This document shows positions 26,654-34,036 of a DNA stretch of 64,000 nt, one piece after another. Position numbers and translations under genes: made by a program. How positions within the stretch are numbered: the first letter of the stretch is position 1; each line of letters starts with the position of its first letter. The notes beneath the pieces were generated by a model that was not told where the DNA came from, searched no databases, and saw nothing but the letters and a program-made list of their open reading frames with translations. Source of the DNA: Cryobacterium sp. Y11 (GTDB lineage: Bacteria; Actinomycetota; Actinomycetes; Actinomycetales; Microbacteriaceae); contig NZ_PJJO01000058.1 in assembly GCF_002929535.1 (NCBI RefSeq), positions 186,001 through 250,000 on the forward strand. Direction: 5' to 3'.

Positions 26654-26681
26654 CCGCAAATGCGGTGCTAATCTGCCATTC
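26654..26681 (+). promoter_or_regulatory. Palindrome plus leaderless -10 box of the mod operon
   Basis: CCGCAAATGCGG (26654-26665) is a perfect 5-bp inverted repeat with AA centre. TAATCT (26669-26674) follows 3 nt later, then 7 nt to ATG 26682. A regulator bound at the palindrome would block the promoter; the ModE-like product of the first gene is a candidate. Confidence 0.5.
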
Positions 26682-27086
26682 ATGACGCACTATCGGATCA
26701 GTGAGGCCGCCGAGCTGCTCGGCGTCAGCGACGACACCGTGCGACGCTGGGTCGACGGTGGCCGTCTCGCGGCGGATACCGACGCATCCGGTCGCCTCGT
26801 CGTTGACGGAGCGGCGCTCGCCGCCTTCGCGGTCGACCAGGCAAGCACCCCGCCCGATCCGTCGAGTGTGGGCCGCAGCGCCCGCAATCGCTTCGTCGGA
26901 ATCGTCACCGCCATCACCATGGACACGGTCATGGCCCAGGTGGAATTGCAGTGCGGGCCGCACCGCGTCGTCTCGCTCATGTCGAGCGAGGCCGTGCGCG
27001 AACTCGGCCTCGAGATCGGCTCGCTGAGCGTCGCCGTGATCAAGGCCACCAATGTGATCGTCGAAACTCCGGGACGGATATCGTGA
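26682..27086 (+). CDS. Molybdate-responsive regulator: HTH plus TOBE (molbindin) domain
   Basis: A 134-residue protein. Residues 1-50 form a helix-turn-helix of the MerR/excisionase type (ISEAAELLGVSDDTVRRWVD). Residues 65-130 form a TOBE/molbindin domain (SARNRFVGIVTAITMDTVMAQVEL ... AVIKATNVIV) that binds molybdate. This compact architecture differs from E. coli ModE, which has a larger winged helix and two TOBE repeats. It heads the mod operon and its stop overlaps the modA start (GTGA), so autoregulated control of molybdate import is likely. Confidence 0.87.
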   Translation: MTHYRISEAAELLGVSDDTVRRWVDGGRLAADTDASGRLVVDGAALAAFAVDQASTPPDPSSVGRSARNRFVGIVTAITMDTVMAQVELQCGPHRVVSLMSSEAVRELGLEIGSLSVAVIKATNVIVETPGRIS

Positions 27087-27883
27087 GTCGGCTCCCACAA
27101 ACTCTGGCCGTTCTCGCCGCGGTCGCCGTGGTTCTCACCGGCTGTGCGCCGTCGAACTCGGCGGACGCCGGCGCAACGAACGCCGGCGCACCGACCGCTT
27201 CGGGGCTCGAGCCCCAAACCCTCAGCGTCTATGCCGCAGCCTCCCTGTCCGGCCCTTTCGACGAACTCGCGACCCTGCTCGAGCAGCAGAACCCGGCCCT
27301 CGACGTGCAGATCAGCTACGACGGATCCTCCACCCTCGCGACCCAGATTGCCGCCGGTGCTCCCGCCGATGTGTTCGCCAGTGCCGACCAGAAGAACCTG
27401 CAGCCGCTCGCCGATAGCGGGCTGGTCGGCCCGGGCAGACTGTTTGCCGGCAACACCCTCCGCATCGCTGTCGCCCCCGGCAACCCGCTCCAGATTGAGG
27501 CGCTCAAAGACCTGACCCGTCCCGGCGTGATTACCGTGCTGTGCGCGGTGCTGGTGCCGTGCGGGGCGGCATCCGCTACCCTGCTCGCCAACGCGGGCGT
27601 CACACTCACACCCGCGAGCGAGGAACAGAACGTGACGGCGGTCGTCACCAAGATCGCCGGCGGCGAAGCGGATGCCGGCCTCGTCTACGCCACGGATGTC
27701 GCTGCCAACCCCGGCCGCATCGAGGGCGTGACTCCGGCCGGAGCCGACGCGGTCGTCGGACACTATCCGATATCCGTTGTGGCCGATAGTGAGCACGCCG
27801 CAGCCGCCCAGGCCTTCGTCGACCTCGTGCTCTCGCCAGCCGGCCAGTCCGTGCTCGCCGCCCACGGATTCCTCGCCCCGTGA
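27083..27883 (+). CDS. modA: Molybdate ABC transporter substrate-binding lipoprotein
   Basis: A 266-residue lipoprotein; the signal peptide ends in the lipobox LTGC. Mature-protein motifs LSVYAAASLSGPFDELA, SYDGSSTLATQIAAGAPADVFASAD and GGEADAGLVYATD are those of ModA, including the serine and tyrosine positions that bind molybdate. GTG 27083 overlaps the upstream stop and has only a weak GGGACGG site. It delivers molybdate (or tungstate) to ModBC. Confidence 0.95.
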   Translation: MSRLPQTLAVLAAVAVVLTGCAPSNSADAGATNAGAPTASGLEPQTLSVYAAASLSGPFDELATLLEQQNPALDVQISYDGSSTLATQIAAGAPADVFASADQKNLQPLADSGLVGPGRLFAGNTLRIAVAPGNPLQIEALKDLTRPGVITVLCAVLVPCGAASATLLANAGVTLTPASEEQNVTAVVTKIAGGEADAGLVYATDVAANPGRIEGVTPAGADAVVGHYPISVVADSEHAAAAQAFVDLVLSPAGQSVLAAHGFLAP

Positions 27884-27913
27884 CCCTCCACTACTTTCCA
27901 CCGGGCCCGAAAA

Positions 27914-27940
27914 CCGGGCCCGCGATAGAGCATGGGCCCA
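27914..27940. repeat. Dispersed GATAGA/GGGCCC repeat, copy A
   Basis: In the modA-modB gap, CCGGGCCCGCGATAGAGCAT is followed by GGGCCCA; further GGGCCC words flank it (27901, 27953). The same order of arms and core occurs at 62641-62668 inside the radical SAM gene. Confidence 0.55.
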
Positions 27941-27992
27941 CCGACCGGGACCGGGCCCGGAAAGACAAGACCCCGATCCGCGGGCGCCGCGC

Positions 27993-28775
27993 ATGATCCC
28001 GCGCCTGCTATACCTGCCCGCGAGCATCGGCCTCGCCCTGCTCGTGCTGCCGCTCGCCGCACTCCTCGTCAAGGTCGACTGGCCCGGCCTCCCGGCCCTG
28101 CTCCTCTCACCCGAAGCCCTGCAGCCGCTGGGGTTGTCGCTGGCGACGGCATCCGTTTCGACCGTGCTCTGCCTGTTGCTCGGCGTGCCGCTCGCCGTCG
28201 TCATCGCCCGGTCACGGCCGCGCACCGCCGGGCTGCTGCGCGCACTCGTAACCGTGCCGCTCGTGCTTCCGCCGCTCGTCGGCGGCATCGCGCTGCTTTC
28301 CCTGCTCGGACGCGGCGGCGTGCTCGGCAGCACCCTCGAACTCGCCGGACTGCGCATTCCCTTCACGACCGCAGCCGTCGTCATCGCCCAAACCTTCGTG
28401 GCCCTGCCGTTCCTGGTGATCGCGGTCGAGGGCGCGCTGCGCACCGCCGGCATCCGTTACGAACGGGTCGCCGCGACCCTCGGCGCCGGCCGCGGCACCG
28501 TCTTCGCGCGCATCACGCTGCCGCTCGTTGCCCCCGGACTGCTCGCCGGCACCGTTCTCAGCTTCGCCCGCGCCCTCGGCGAATTCGGCGCGACCGCCCT
28601 CTTCGCCGGCAATCAGGCCGGAGTCACCCGCACCATGCCCCTCGCCATCTACACCGCCTTCAATGGCTCGGGCGTGACGACCGACCAGGCCGTCGCCCTG
28701 TCGCTGCTTTTGATCGCGGTCGCCGTAATCATCCTCGTGCTGGTCGGAACCCGCCGAGCGAGCGTGCTCTCATGA
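27993..28775 (+). CDS. modB: Molybdate ABC transporter permease
   Basis: A 260-residue permease with six predicted helices. The EAA-type loop is seen around ARALGEFGATALFAG, which is the ModB signature for contact with ModC. The start at 27993 is inferred from family length because the upstream frame (110 bp) is repeat sequence; no good ribosome-binding site is visible. The last codons are part of a short duplication that extends into modC. Confidence 0.92.
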   Translation: MIPRLLYLPASIGLALLVLPLAALLVKVDWPGLPALLLSPEALQPLGLSLATASVSTVLCLLLGVPLAVVIARSRPRTAGLLRALVTVPLVLPPLVGGIALLSLLGRGGVLGSTLELAGLRIPFTTAAVVIAQTFVALPFLVIAVEGALRTAGIRYERVAATLGAGRGTVFARITLPLVAPGLLAGTVLSFARALGEFGATALFAGNQAGVTRTMPLAIYTAFNGSGVTTDQAVALSLLLIAVAVIILVLVGTRRASVLS

Positions 28776-28833
28776 CCTCCATAAAAGCGGATGCCCGCTG
28801 CTCCCGTCGGACCCGGAGCGTGCTCTCATGACC
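28761..28833 (+). repeat. Short direct repeat spanning the modB-modC junction
   Basis: AGCGTGCTCTCATGACC occurs at 28761-28777 (end of modB) and again at 28817-28833 (proposed start of modC), with weaker similarity upstream of both. The segment between encodes a stray MTSIKADA... peptide ending in the same SVLS. Confidence 0.75.
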
Positions 28834-29931
28834 CCCGCCCTCTGGAAGTCCGCCGTCAACGCCTTGCTCGAGGCCAACCTGCAGCTCACCCGCGGCTCGT
28901 TCACCCTCGACGTGCAACTCACCCTCGTGCCCGGCGAGGTTCTCGCGCTCCTCGGCCCAAACGGCTCGGGCAAATCGACCGTGCTCGACCTGCTGGCCGG
29001 CCTCGCCACCCCCTCCAGCGGCACGGTCTCCCTCGACGGTGCGACCCTCGTTGCGCCCGGCCGCTTCGTGGCGCCCGAAAAGAGGGCGATCGGTTTGCTT
29101 GGGCAAGAACCCCTGCTGTTTCCGCACCTCAGCGCCCGGGCCAACGTGGCCTTTGCCCTGCACGTTGGTGAAGCGCAATTGCCTACCGCCCAGGCACAAA
29201 AACAGGCCGACCGCTGGCTCGATCGCGTTGGTTTACAGGGCTTTGGAGACCGCAAACCTGGAGCGCTCTCCGGCGGTCAGCAGCAGCGCGTCGCCCTCGC
29301 CCGGGCGCTCGCGGCTGGTCCGCGCGTGCTGCTCCTTGACGAACCAATGGCCGCCCTCGACGCCGAAACCGCGCCGTTCATGCGCCAACTCATCCGCGAG
29401 CAGCTCGCCGAAACCGGAACGAGCGCCATCATCGTCACGCACGACATCGTTGATGCCGTCGTGCTCGCCGATCGCGTCGCCGTGCTGCACAATGGCGCGC
29501 TTATCGACGAGGGCGCGACCGCCGAGGTGCTTGCGGCTCCGCGAAACCCGTTCGTCGCGGCCCTCGCCGGCGTCAACCTCGTGGTCGGCACCGCGCAGAA
29601 CGGCGCGATCGTCGCCCCCGACGGCCGCATCTTTTGGGTGCGTCCAACGGATGCCGACCTCACGCAAGCCACGCCCGCCGCGGCCGTCTTTCGCCCGGCA
29701 TCCGTTGTTGTACAGACGGAACGGCCGCGGAACGCGAGCCCGCGCAACGTCTGGTCGGCGCGCGTGACCGGCATTGAGCCGGGCAATGGCGGAGTGCGCC
29801 TGCGCACGAGCGGCGATCCCGAGATCATCGCGGAACTCACCCCCGCCGCGGTCGCTGACCTCGGCCTACAGCTCGGCTCACCCGTCTGGCTCTCGGTCAA
29901 AGCCACCGACGTGAGCGCCTACCGCCGCTAA
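28828..29931 (+). CDS. modC: Molybdate ABC transporter ATP-binding protein
   Basis: A 367-residue ATPase. Walker A is GPNGSGKST, the Q-loop is LLGQEPLLFPHLS, the signature is LSGGQQQRVALARAL, Walker B is VLLLDEPMAALD, and the H-loop is IIVTHD. The C-terminal 90 residues form a TOBE domain. ATG 28828 lies in the duplicated junction and has no clear ribosome-binding site; an in-frame TTG about 12 codons later is the alternative and would match the usual ModC N-terminus (LLEANLQL) better. Last gene of the mod operon. Confidence 0.93.
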   Translation: MTPALWKSAVNALLEANLQLTRGSFTLDVQLTLVPGEVLALLGPNGSGKSTVLDLLAGLATPSSGTVSLDGATLVAPGRFVAPEKRAIGLLGQEPLLFPHLSARANVAFALHVGEAQLPTAQAQKQADRWLDRVGLQGFGDRKPGALSGGQQQRVALARALAAGPRVLLLDEPMAALDAETAPFMRQLIREQLAETGTSAIIVTHDIVDAVVLADRVAVLHNGALIDEGATAEVLAAPRNPFVAALAGVNLVVGTAQNGAIVAPDGRIFWVRPTDADLTQATPAAAVFRPASVVVQTERPRNASPRNVWSARVTGIEPGNGGVRLRTSGDPEIIAELTPAAVADLGLQLGSPVWLSVKATDVSAYRR

Positions 29932-29957
29932 ACCCGAACGAGAGCAGGGGGCAGCAG

Positions 29958-30236
29958 ATGCCGACATTACGCGTTATTGATTCGTTGCTCGCCGACCTGT
30001 CCGCGACCTTGTCCGGCGGGGCGGCGCAACTGAGCTTGTCCGACTGGATTTTTCGGTGGCCAGAAGGTGCACTCCAGAGCGATTCGGTCGCGGCGGCCCT
30101 GCACGACACGACGTCACAACAGATCGAACGATCCGATTTGGTCGCGCGAGCCCTGACCACGCTCGGCGATTTTCCGGCGGCCGTGGCCGAACAGTTTCGG
30201 GCGACCGATTCCCTACTCGGTCGAGAATTGAACTGA
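29958..30236 (+). CDS. Small helical protein, possibly WXG100-like
   Basis: A 92-residue protein with two predicted amphipathic helices separated by a short turn, and no signal peptide. Size and helical pattern resemble WXG100/ESAT-6-type proteins, although the exact W-x-G turn is absent (RWPEGA is nearest). AGGGGG lies upstream of the ATG. It is the first of three closely packed genes, the third of which encodes a lipoprotein. I do not recognise a specific family, and the secretion-related reading is a guess. Confidence 0.55.
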   Translation: MPTLRVIDSLLADLSATLSGGAAQLSLSDWIFRWPEGALQSDSVAAALHDTTSQQIERSDLVARALTTLGDFPAAVAEQFRATDSLLGRELN

Positions 30237-30238
30237 TC

Positions 30239-30574
30239 GTGTGGAGCATCGCGAATCCGAGATGGGGTGAGCCCGAGAGCATTCTCTCCGAAGCGAGAAT
30301 CCGTTCCGGTCAAGCGGATGCCCTCCGCACCCTGCAAACAACGCTGGCCGTCGCGCAATCCCAGGCTCAATCCACCGGCTGGACGGCGGTCTCCCGCGAC
30401 GCCTTCGCCGCGGGTATCTGCTACGAAGGTCCCAAGCCCGCCTCTACGATCGATGGGGACGGGACACAAATATGGCACCCGACCGTACTGGTGGACAACC
30501 ACAGCCTCGTTGCGACAAGTCACCTGGACAACACAGAGGTCCTCAGAGACCTTCCGGAGCTGATTTACGAATGA
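30239..30574 (+). CDS. Unknown protein with WXG-like N-terminus, possibly internally deleted
   Basis: A 111-residue protein if GTG 30239 is used, 2 nt after the previous stop. The first 55 residues (ESILSEARIRSGQADALRTL ... STGWTAVSRDAF) look like the N-terminal WXG helix pair that precedes larger secreted enzymes in actinobacteria. The remainder (DGDGTQIWHPTVLVDNHSLV) looks like the tail of a longer protein. A joined head and tail with the middle missing is one explanation; an intact small family is the other. Its stop overlaps the next start (ATGA). Confidence 0.5.
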   Translation: MWSIANPRWGEPESILSEARIRSGQADALRTLQTTLAVAQSQAQSTGWTAVSRDAFAAGICYEGPKPASTIDGDGTQIWHPTVLVDNHSLVATSHLDNTEVLRDLPELIYE

Positions 30575-31074
30575 ACTCCAGGGGAAAATTGGCGGCCGTT
30601 GTCGGAATGTTCGCGCTCTCGATGGTGCTGGCATCGTGTGCGTCGACGAATCAGTTCGGTGAGACAACGATGGATCTTAAGACGGCAAAGGGAATCGCGA
30701 TGGCAACGAAAGATGAGGCTGCCGCGCTGGTCCCCGCCCAGAATGTCGGCGACCAATCCCAGACGAAGACGGCGCACCTGGTGGGTTGCGCAAATGGCGA
30801 GGTGGCGTGGCCCGGTAGAACAACGGTATCTCTAATCGGTGATGTTGATGCGGAAGCAATGATCGAGGTCATTGCTTCCGCGTGGGAGCAAAAAGACGCA
30901 GTGGTGGTGGAGCGGCGCAGAACCCGGCAAGATGCACCGCGCGTAGATATGACGGGCACGCAGGGAGATTTCTACAGTGCGTCGATTTGGTCTCCCGGCA
31001 CCGAACTGAAAATCACCTCTTTTTCGCCGTGTTTTGAGCTGGAAGAGGGGCAGCATCCGTCGGATGAGTATTAG
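30571..31074 (+). CDS. Small lipoprotein of unknown function
   Basis: A 167-residue protein with a lipoprotein signal peptide (lipobox VLASC, Cys about residue 23). The mature part has two more cysteines (GCANGE and PCFELE) that could form a disulphide, and a central alpha/beta stretch around IGDVDAEAMIEVIASAW. No family recognised. It is translationally coupled to the preceding gene, so the triad probably acts together, for instance as a secreted product with its envelope partner. Confidence 0.7.
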   Translation: MNSRGKLAAVVGMFALSMVLASCASTNQFGETTMDLKTAKGIAMATKDEAAALVPAQNVGDQSQTKTAHLVGCANGEVAWPGRTTVSLIGDVDAEAMIEVIASAWEQKDAVVVERRRTRQDAPRVDMTGTQGDFYSASIWSPGTELKITSFSPCFELEEGQHPSDEY

Positions 31075-31129
31075 TTGTGACCCACGGTCGAGCGCCGGGG
31101 TACGGTGGCAGAACCGATTAAGGAGACCC

Positions 31130-31642
31130 ATGACCCCGTCCGAACTGCTCATCGAAGAATTTTCCCGCATCCAGGGCAGCGTGCGCACGGCCCTGAAAAA
31201 CGCGACCATCGCCACCCTCACTTATCGAGCGGATGCCGATGCCAACACCATCGCCTGGCTCACCTGGCACCTCTCCCGCGGGCAGGACGACCACATCGCC
31301 GACCTCGCCGGTACCGAGCAGGTGTACACCGCCCAGGGGTGGGACGAGCGATTTGACCTGCCGTTCGGTCCGACCAGGATCGGCTATGGCTTCACCTCCG
31401 CCGAGGTCGCCGCCGTTCGCGCCGACGCCGAGCTGCTCGGCGGCTACTACGACGCCGTGCACACCGCGACCCTCGCCTATCTGGCCACCCTGAGCGCGGC
31501 GGATCTTGACCGAGTCGTCGACGAGTCCTGGACCCCGGCCGTCACCGTCGGCGTGCGCCTGGCCAGTGTGCTCGCCGACGATTTGCAGCACGCCGGCCAG
31601 GCCGGCTTCGTGCGCGGCCTCGCCGATCGCGCCGGTGTCTGA
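31130..31642 (+). CDS. DinB/DUF664 family protein
   Basis: A 170-residue four-helix-bundle protein of the DinB-like superfamily. LTYRADADANTIAWLTWHLSRGQDDHIADL is the DUF664 signature region with histidines expected to bind metal, and a third histidine lies in ADDLQHAGQAGFVRGL near the end. Actinobacterial relatives include mycothiol-dependent enzymes, so a thiol-transfer role is possible but not shown. ATG 31130 has AAGGAGA 4 nt upstream. Confidence 0.87.
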   Translation: MTPSELLIEEFSRIQGSVRTALKNATIATLTYRADADANTIAWLTWHLSRGQDDHIADLAGTEQVYTAQGWDERFDLPFGPTRIGYGFTSAEVAAVRADAELLGGYYDAVHTATLAYLATLSAADLDRVVDESWTPAVTVGVRLASVLADDLQHAGQAGFVRGLADRAGV

Positions 31643-31819
31643 GCCGCCGCCTCACCGACCCATCGCCGCATTTTTGTAAACGGGGCAGCCAGAAGCCGGC
31701 CTGACCGGTGAACACGCGGGTTTGGACGCCGCAAGCGTGCCACTCGCAACTGTGCTGCCGCAGATATCTCGCAGGCCGGTCCCTCCTGCAATGAGGCATC
31801 ACGGAAGTTAGGGATCAGC

Positions 31820-31915
31820 ATGACCGCATCACGGAGGCGCTTTACCCGAGTGTTCACAGATGAGTTGTGCCGCGAGGTAGTCGATATCTCCACGTCAGGA
31901 AGCAGATTGGCCTGA
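31820..31915 (+). pseudogene. Remnant of an IS3-family transposase OrfA
   Basis: A 31-residue frame beginning MTASRRRFTRVFTDELCREV, which matches the N-terminus of IS3-type OrfA (RRRFTREFKDELCREVV). It then diverges and stops. No OrfB and no terminal inverted repeats were found nearby, so this is a decayed end of an element. Confidence 0.65.
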
Positions 31916-31984
31916 CCTCTGCCTCCCATCACCATGCGGGTGCACGCATTCCCCTTGACAAATCCCGCAACCATGATTGGCTCG

Positions 31985-31996
31985 TGTCACGTGACA
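31985..31996. promoter_or_regulatory. Perfect 12-bp palindrome upstream of the aldehyde dehydrogenase
   Basis: TGTCACGTGACA, about 40 bp before the GTG start, is a likely operator for a dimeric regulator. No regulator gene is adjacent, so the factor is unknown. Confidence 0.5.
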
Positions 31997-32036
31997 ATTT
32001 CCGGCACAGTAGTCCAACCGTGAAAGGAAGTGGCTC

Positions 32037-33404
32037 GTGAGCCAGTACGCCGTTATCAACCCCGCCACCGGCGAAACCATCAAGACGTACCCCCAAATTT
32101 CAAATGATGAACTTGAGCAGGTCATCGCATCGGCAGATGAAGCCCACGTCGGCTGGTCACGAAGTTCCTCGATCGATGAGCGGGCCGCGCTCCTGCGCCG
32201 GGTCGGTGATTTGCACGAGGAGCGTCGCGACGAGCTGGCGGCCATGATCGTGCGCGAGATGGGCAAGCCCGTCGATCAAGCGCTCGGCGAGGTCGACTAT
32301 GCCGCCGACATCTACCGGTACTACGCCGAGAACGCGCAGAATTTTCTGAAGGACGAACCAATCACCCTGCGTAGCGGCGAGGGTTCCGCCTTCATGCGCT
32401 CCACATCGCTCGGTGTGCTGATCGGTGTCATGCCGTGGAATTTCCCGTACTACCAGGTTGCGCGCTTCGCTGCACCGAACCTCATGACGGGCAACACGAT
32501 CATCCTCAAGCATGCCTCGCAGTGCCCGGAGTCGGCCGCGGCGATCGAGCAAATCTTTCACGACGCAGGCTTTCCGGCCGGCGCCTATACCAATGTGTAC
32601 GCGGACAGCGAGCAGGTCGCCACGATCATCGCCGACCCGCGGGTACAGGGCGTTTCCCTCACCGGTTCGGAGGGCGCCGGCGCGGCCGTTGCCGAGGTCG
32701 CCGGTCGCCACCTCAAGAAGGTCGTGCTGGAACTGGGCGGGTCAGACCCGTTCATTTTGCTGAGCACCGACGACATGGCCGCCGCAGTGGATGCCGCCGT
32801 CGCCGGTCGCCTCCGCAATGGCGGACAGGCCTGCGACGCCGCCAAGCGATTCATCGTGATCGATGAACTTTACGATGAGTTCACGGAGAAGTTCACCGCC
32901 GCCATCCTGGCGTGCTCTCCTAGCGATCCGACAGTGCCCGGGGCAGACTACGGACCCATTTCGTCGCTCGCCGCAGCCGAGCATCTTGAGGAGCAGGTCG
33001 AGCGCGCGGTCGCGCAGGGAGCGACCCTGGCGAGCACGGGCAAACGTTCTGGCACCTTCTACCCATCGGCCGTGCTCACCGACGTCACGCCAGACAACAA
33101 CACGTACCATGAGGAGTTCTTCGGCCCCGTCGCATTCGTCTATCGGGCAGCCTCAGAAGATCACGCCGTCACCCTCGCCAACGACACTCCGTTCGGGCTG
33201 GGCTCCTACCTGTTCACGACCGATCCTGAGCAGGCCCTGCGAGTCGCCGATCGCATCGAAGCCGGCATGGTGTTCGTCAACCTCGTCGACGCCGGCAGCG
33301 CAGAGCTACCGTTCGGCGGGGTGAAAAGAAGCGGCTTCGGGCGCGAACTCGGACGCTTCGGTGCCAGCGAGTTTGTGAACAAGAAACTCATCCGCATCGG
33401 CTGA
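32037..33404 (+). CDS. gabD: Succinate-semialdehyde-type NAD(P)+ aldehyde dehydrogenase
   Basis: A 455-residue ALDH. The active-site cysteine is in NGGQACDAAKRF and the general-base glutamate in VLELGGSDPF. The cofactor loop is LTGSEGAGAAVAE and the substrate region is GVMPWNFPYYQVAR. Length and the GGQACxAAKR motif fit the short succinate-semialdehyde dehydrogenase group (GabD/Sad type). GTG 32037 is supported by GAAAGGAAG upstream. It stands alone with no GABA transaminase beside it, so the physiological aldehyde is uncertain. Confidence 0.88.
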   Translation: MSQYAVINPATGETIKTYPQISNDELEQVIASADEAHVGWSRSSSIDERAALLRRVGDLHEERRDELAAMIVREMGKPVDQALGEVDYAADIYRYYAENAQNFLKDEPITLRSGEGSAFMRSTSLGVLIGVMPWNFPYYQVARFAAPNLMTGNTIILKHASQCPESAAAIEQIFHDAGFPAGAYTNVYADSEQVATIIADPRVQGVSLTGSEGAGAAVAEVAGRHLKKVVLELGGSDPFILLSTDDMAAAVDAAVAGRLRNGGQACDAAKRFIVIDELYDEFTEKFTAAILACSPSDPTVPGADYGPISSLAAAEHLEEQVERAVAQGATLASTGKRSGTFYPSAVLTDVTPDNNTYHEEFFGPVAFVYRAASEDHAVTLANDTPFGLGSYLFTTDPEQALRVADRIEAGMVFVNLVDAGSAELPFGGVKRSGFGRELGRFGASEFVNKKLIRIG

Positions 33405-33500
33405 CCCACTGCCGACCGCGGTAGCCGATGGGGCGAACACGCCCTGAAAGACCGCAGTGACGAACGTAGTGCGCGCAGCAACGCGCTGCGCTTATTGGTG

Positions 33501-33588
33501 TGGCGGAGAATGGGGGATTCGAACCCCCGAGGGCTTTCACCCAACACGCTTTCCAAGCGTGCGCCATAGGCCACTAGGCGAATTCTCC
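33501..33588 (-). tRNA. serT: tRNA-Ser (anticodon GGA)
   Basis: 88 nt including encoded CCA. The 7-bp acceptor stem GGAGAAT/ATTCTCC, the D-arm, an anticodon loop CTTGGAAAG with GGA, a long variable arm typical of class II tRNAs and the T-arm GGGGGTTCGAATCCCCC are all visible. It reads UCC/UCU serine codons. The gene symbol is only a generic name. Confidence 0.97.
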
Positions 33589-33674
33589 TGGCCGCCGTTC
33601 TACAAAGCAACGGCACCAGAGAATCTTACCTGTTTCCAGCGGATGCTGTCGCCACCCGCGCAAACCACCCTCGG

Positions 33675-33704
33675 TTGGTCTCGACCAGCGTCGTGCCCTA
33701 AACT
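33675..33704 (+). promoter_or_regulatory. Promoter of the SRP RNA gene
   Basis: TTGGTC (33675-33680) and TAAACT (33699-33704) are separated by 18 nt, and the RNA begins 7-8 nt after the -10 box. Confidence 0.6.
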
Positions 33705-33710
33705 GAAGTT

Positions 33711-33803
33711 CGGCTCCTCGCGTGGCGCCACCCAGGCCAATTCCCCTAGGACGGAAACGTAGCAAGGGTAACCGGGCTCTGGCGGGTGCGCGAGGAGTCT
33801 TTT
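33711..33803 (+). ncRNA. ffs: Signal recognition particle 4.5S-type RNA
   Basis: A short bacterial SRP RNA. The 5' end GGCTCCTCGCG pairs with CGCGAGGAGTC at the 3' end. The apical domain contains the conserved AGGACGGAAACGTAGCAAGG, with the GGAA tetraloop and the asymmetric loop that binds Ffh. A T-run follows directly (33798-33803) as terminator. The location near dnaX is common in actinobacteria. Confidence 0.93.
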
Positions 33804-34036
33804 CTGTACCCAGAGCTCGCACCGGTAACCGGAACTTAGCCCCGACGCCAGCATGCGCGACGAGCTCGACCCGCCTGCCGAGGCCGCCATCGCCCAACGC
33901 GACCCGTCTGCGAAACCCGGCCATCCGCTGGTCGCTACACCCCCAACCGCCATCGAGCAGCCCCATCTCGGTATAGCGTGGAATACGACTTACCTCTAAG
34001 TTTCCGCCGACGCACTCCCAACTTGAATACGTTTGA
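33804..34036. other. Spacer between SRP RNA and pta
   Basis: About 230 bp with no convincing gene. A 48-codon frame from 33854 has no family resemblance. The pta promoter presumably lies in its last 80 bp; no clear box with good spacing was found. Confidence 0.4.

Larger units (their letters stand above)
31643..32036. other. Gene-poor region with an IS remnant and operator
   Basis: About 390 bp between the DinB-like gene and the aldehyde dehydrogenase. It contains the IS3-type OrfA remnant (31820-31915), the perfect palindrome at 31985-31996, and a GAAAGGAAG ribosome-binding site for the downstream gene. The rest shows no gene. Confidence 0.6.

Noticed and set aside
26456-26681. Molybdenum-cofactor riboswitch before the mod or moe operons
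   Set aside because: Both operons appear leaderless, leaving no room for an aptamer, and no Moco-type conserved helices were seen.
33854-34000. 48-codon frame between the SRP RNA and pta
   Set aside because: Pro/Ala-rich translation with no start signal or similarity; probably spacer.
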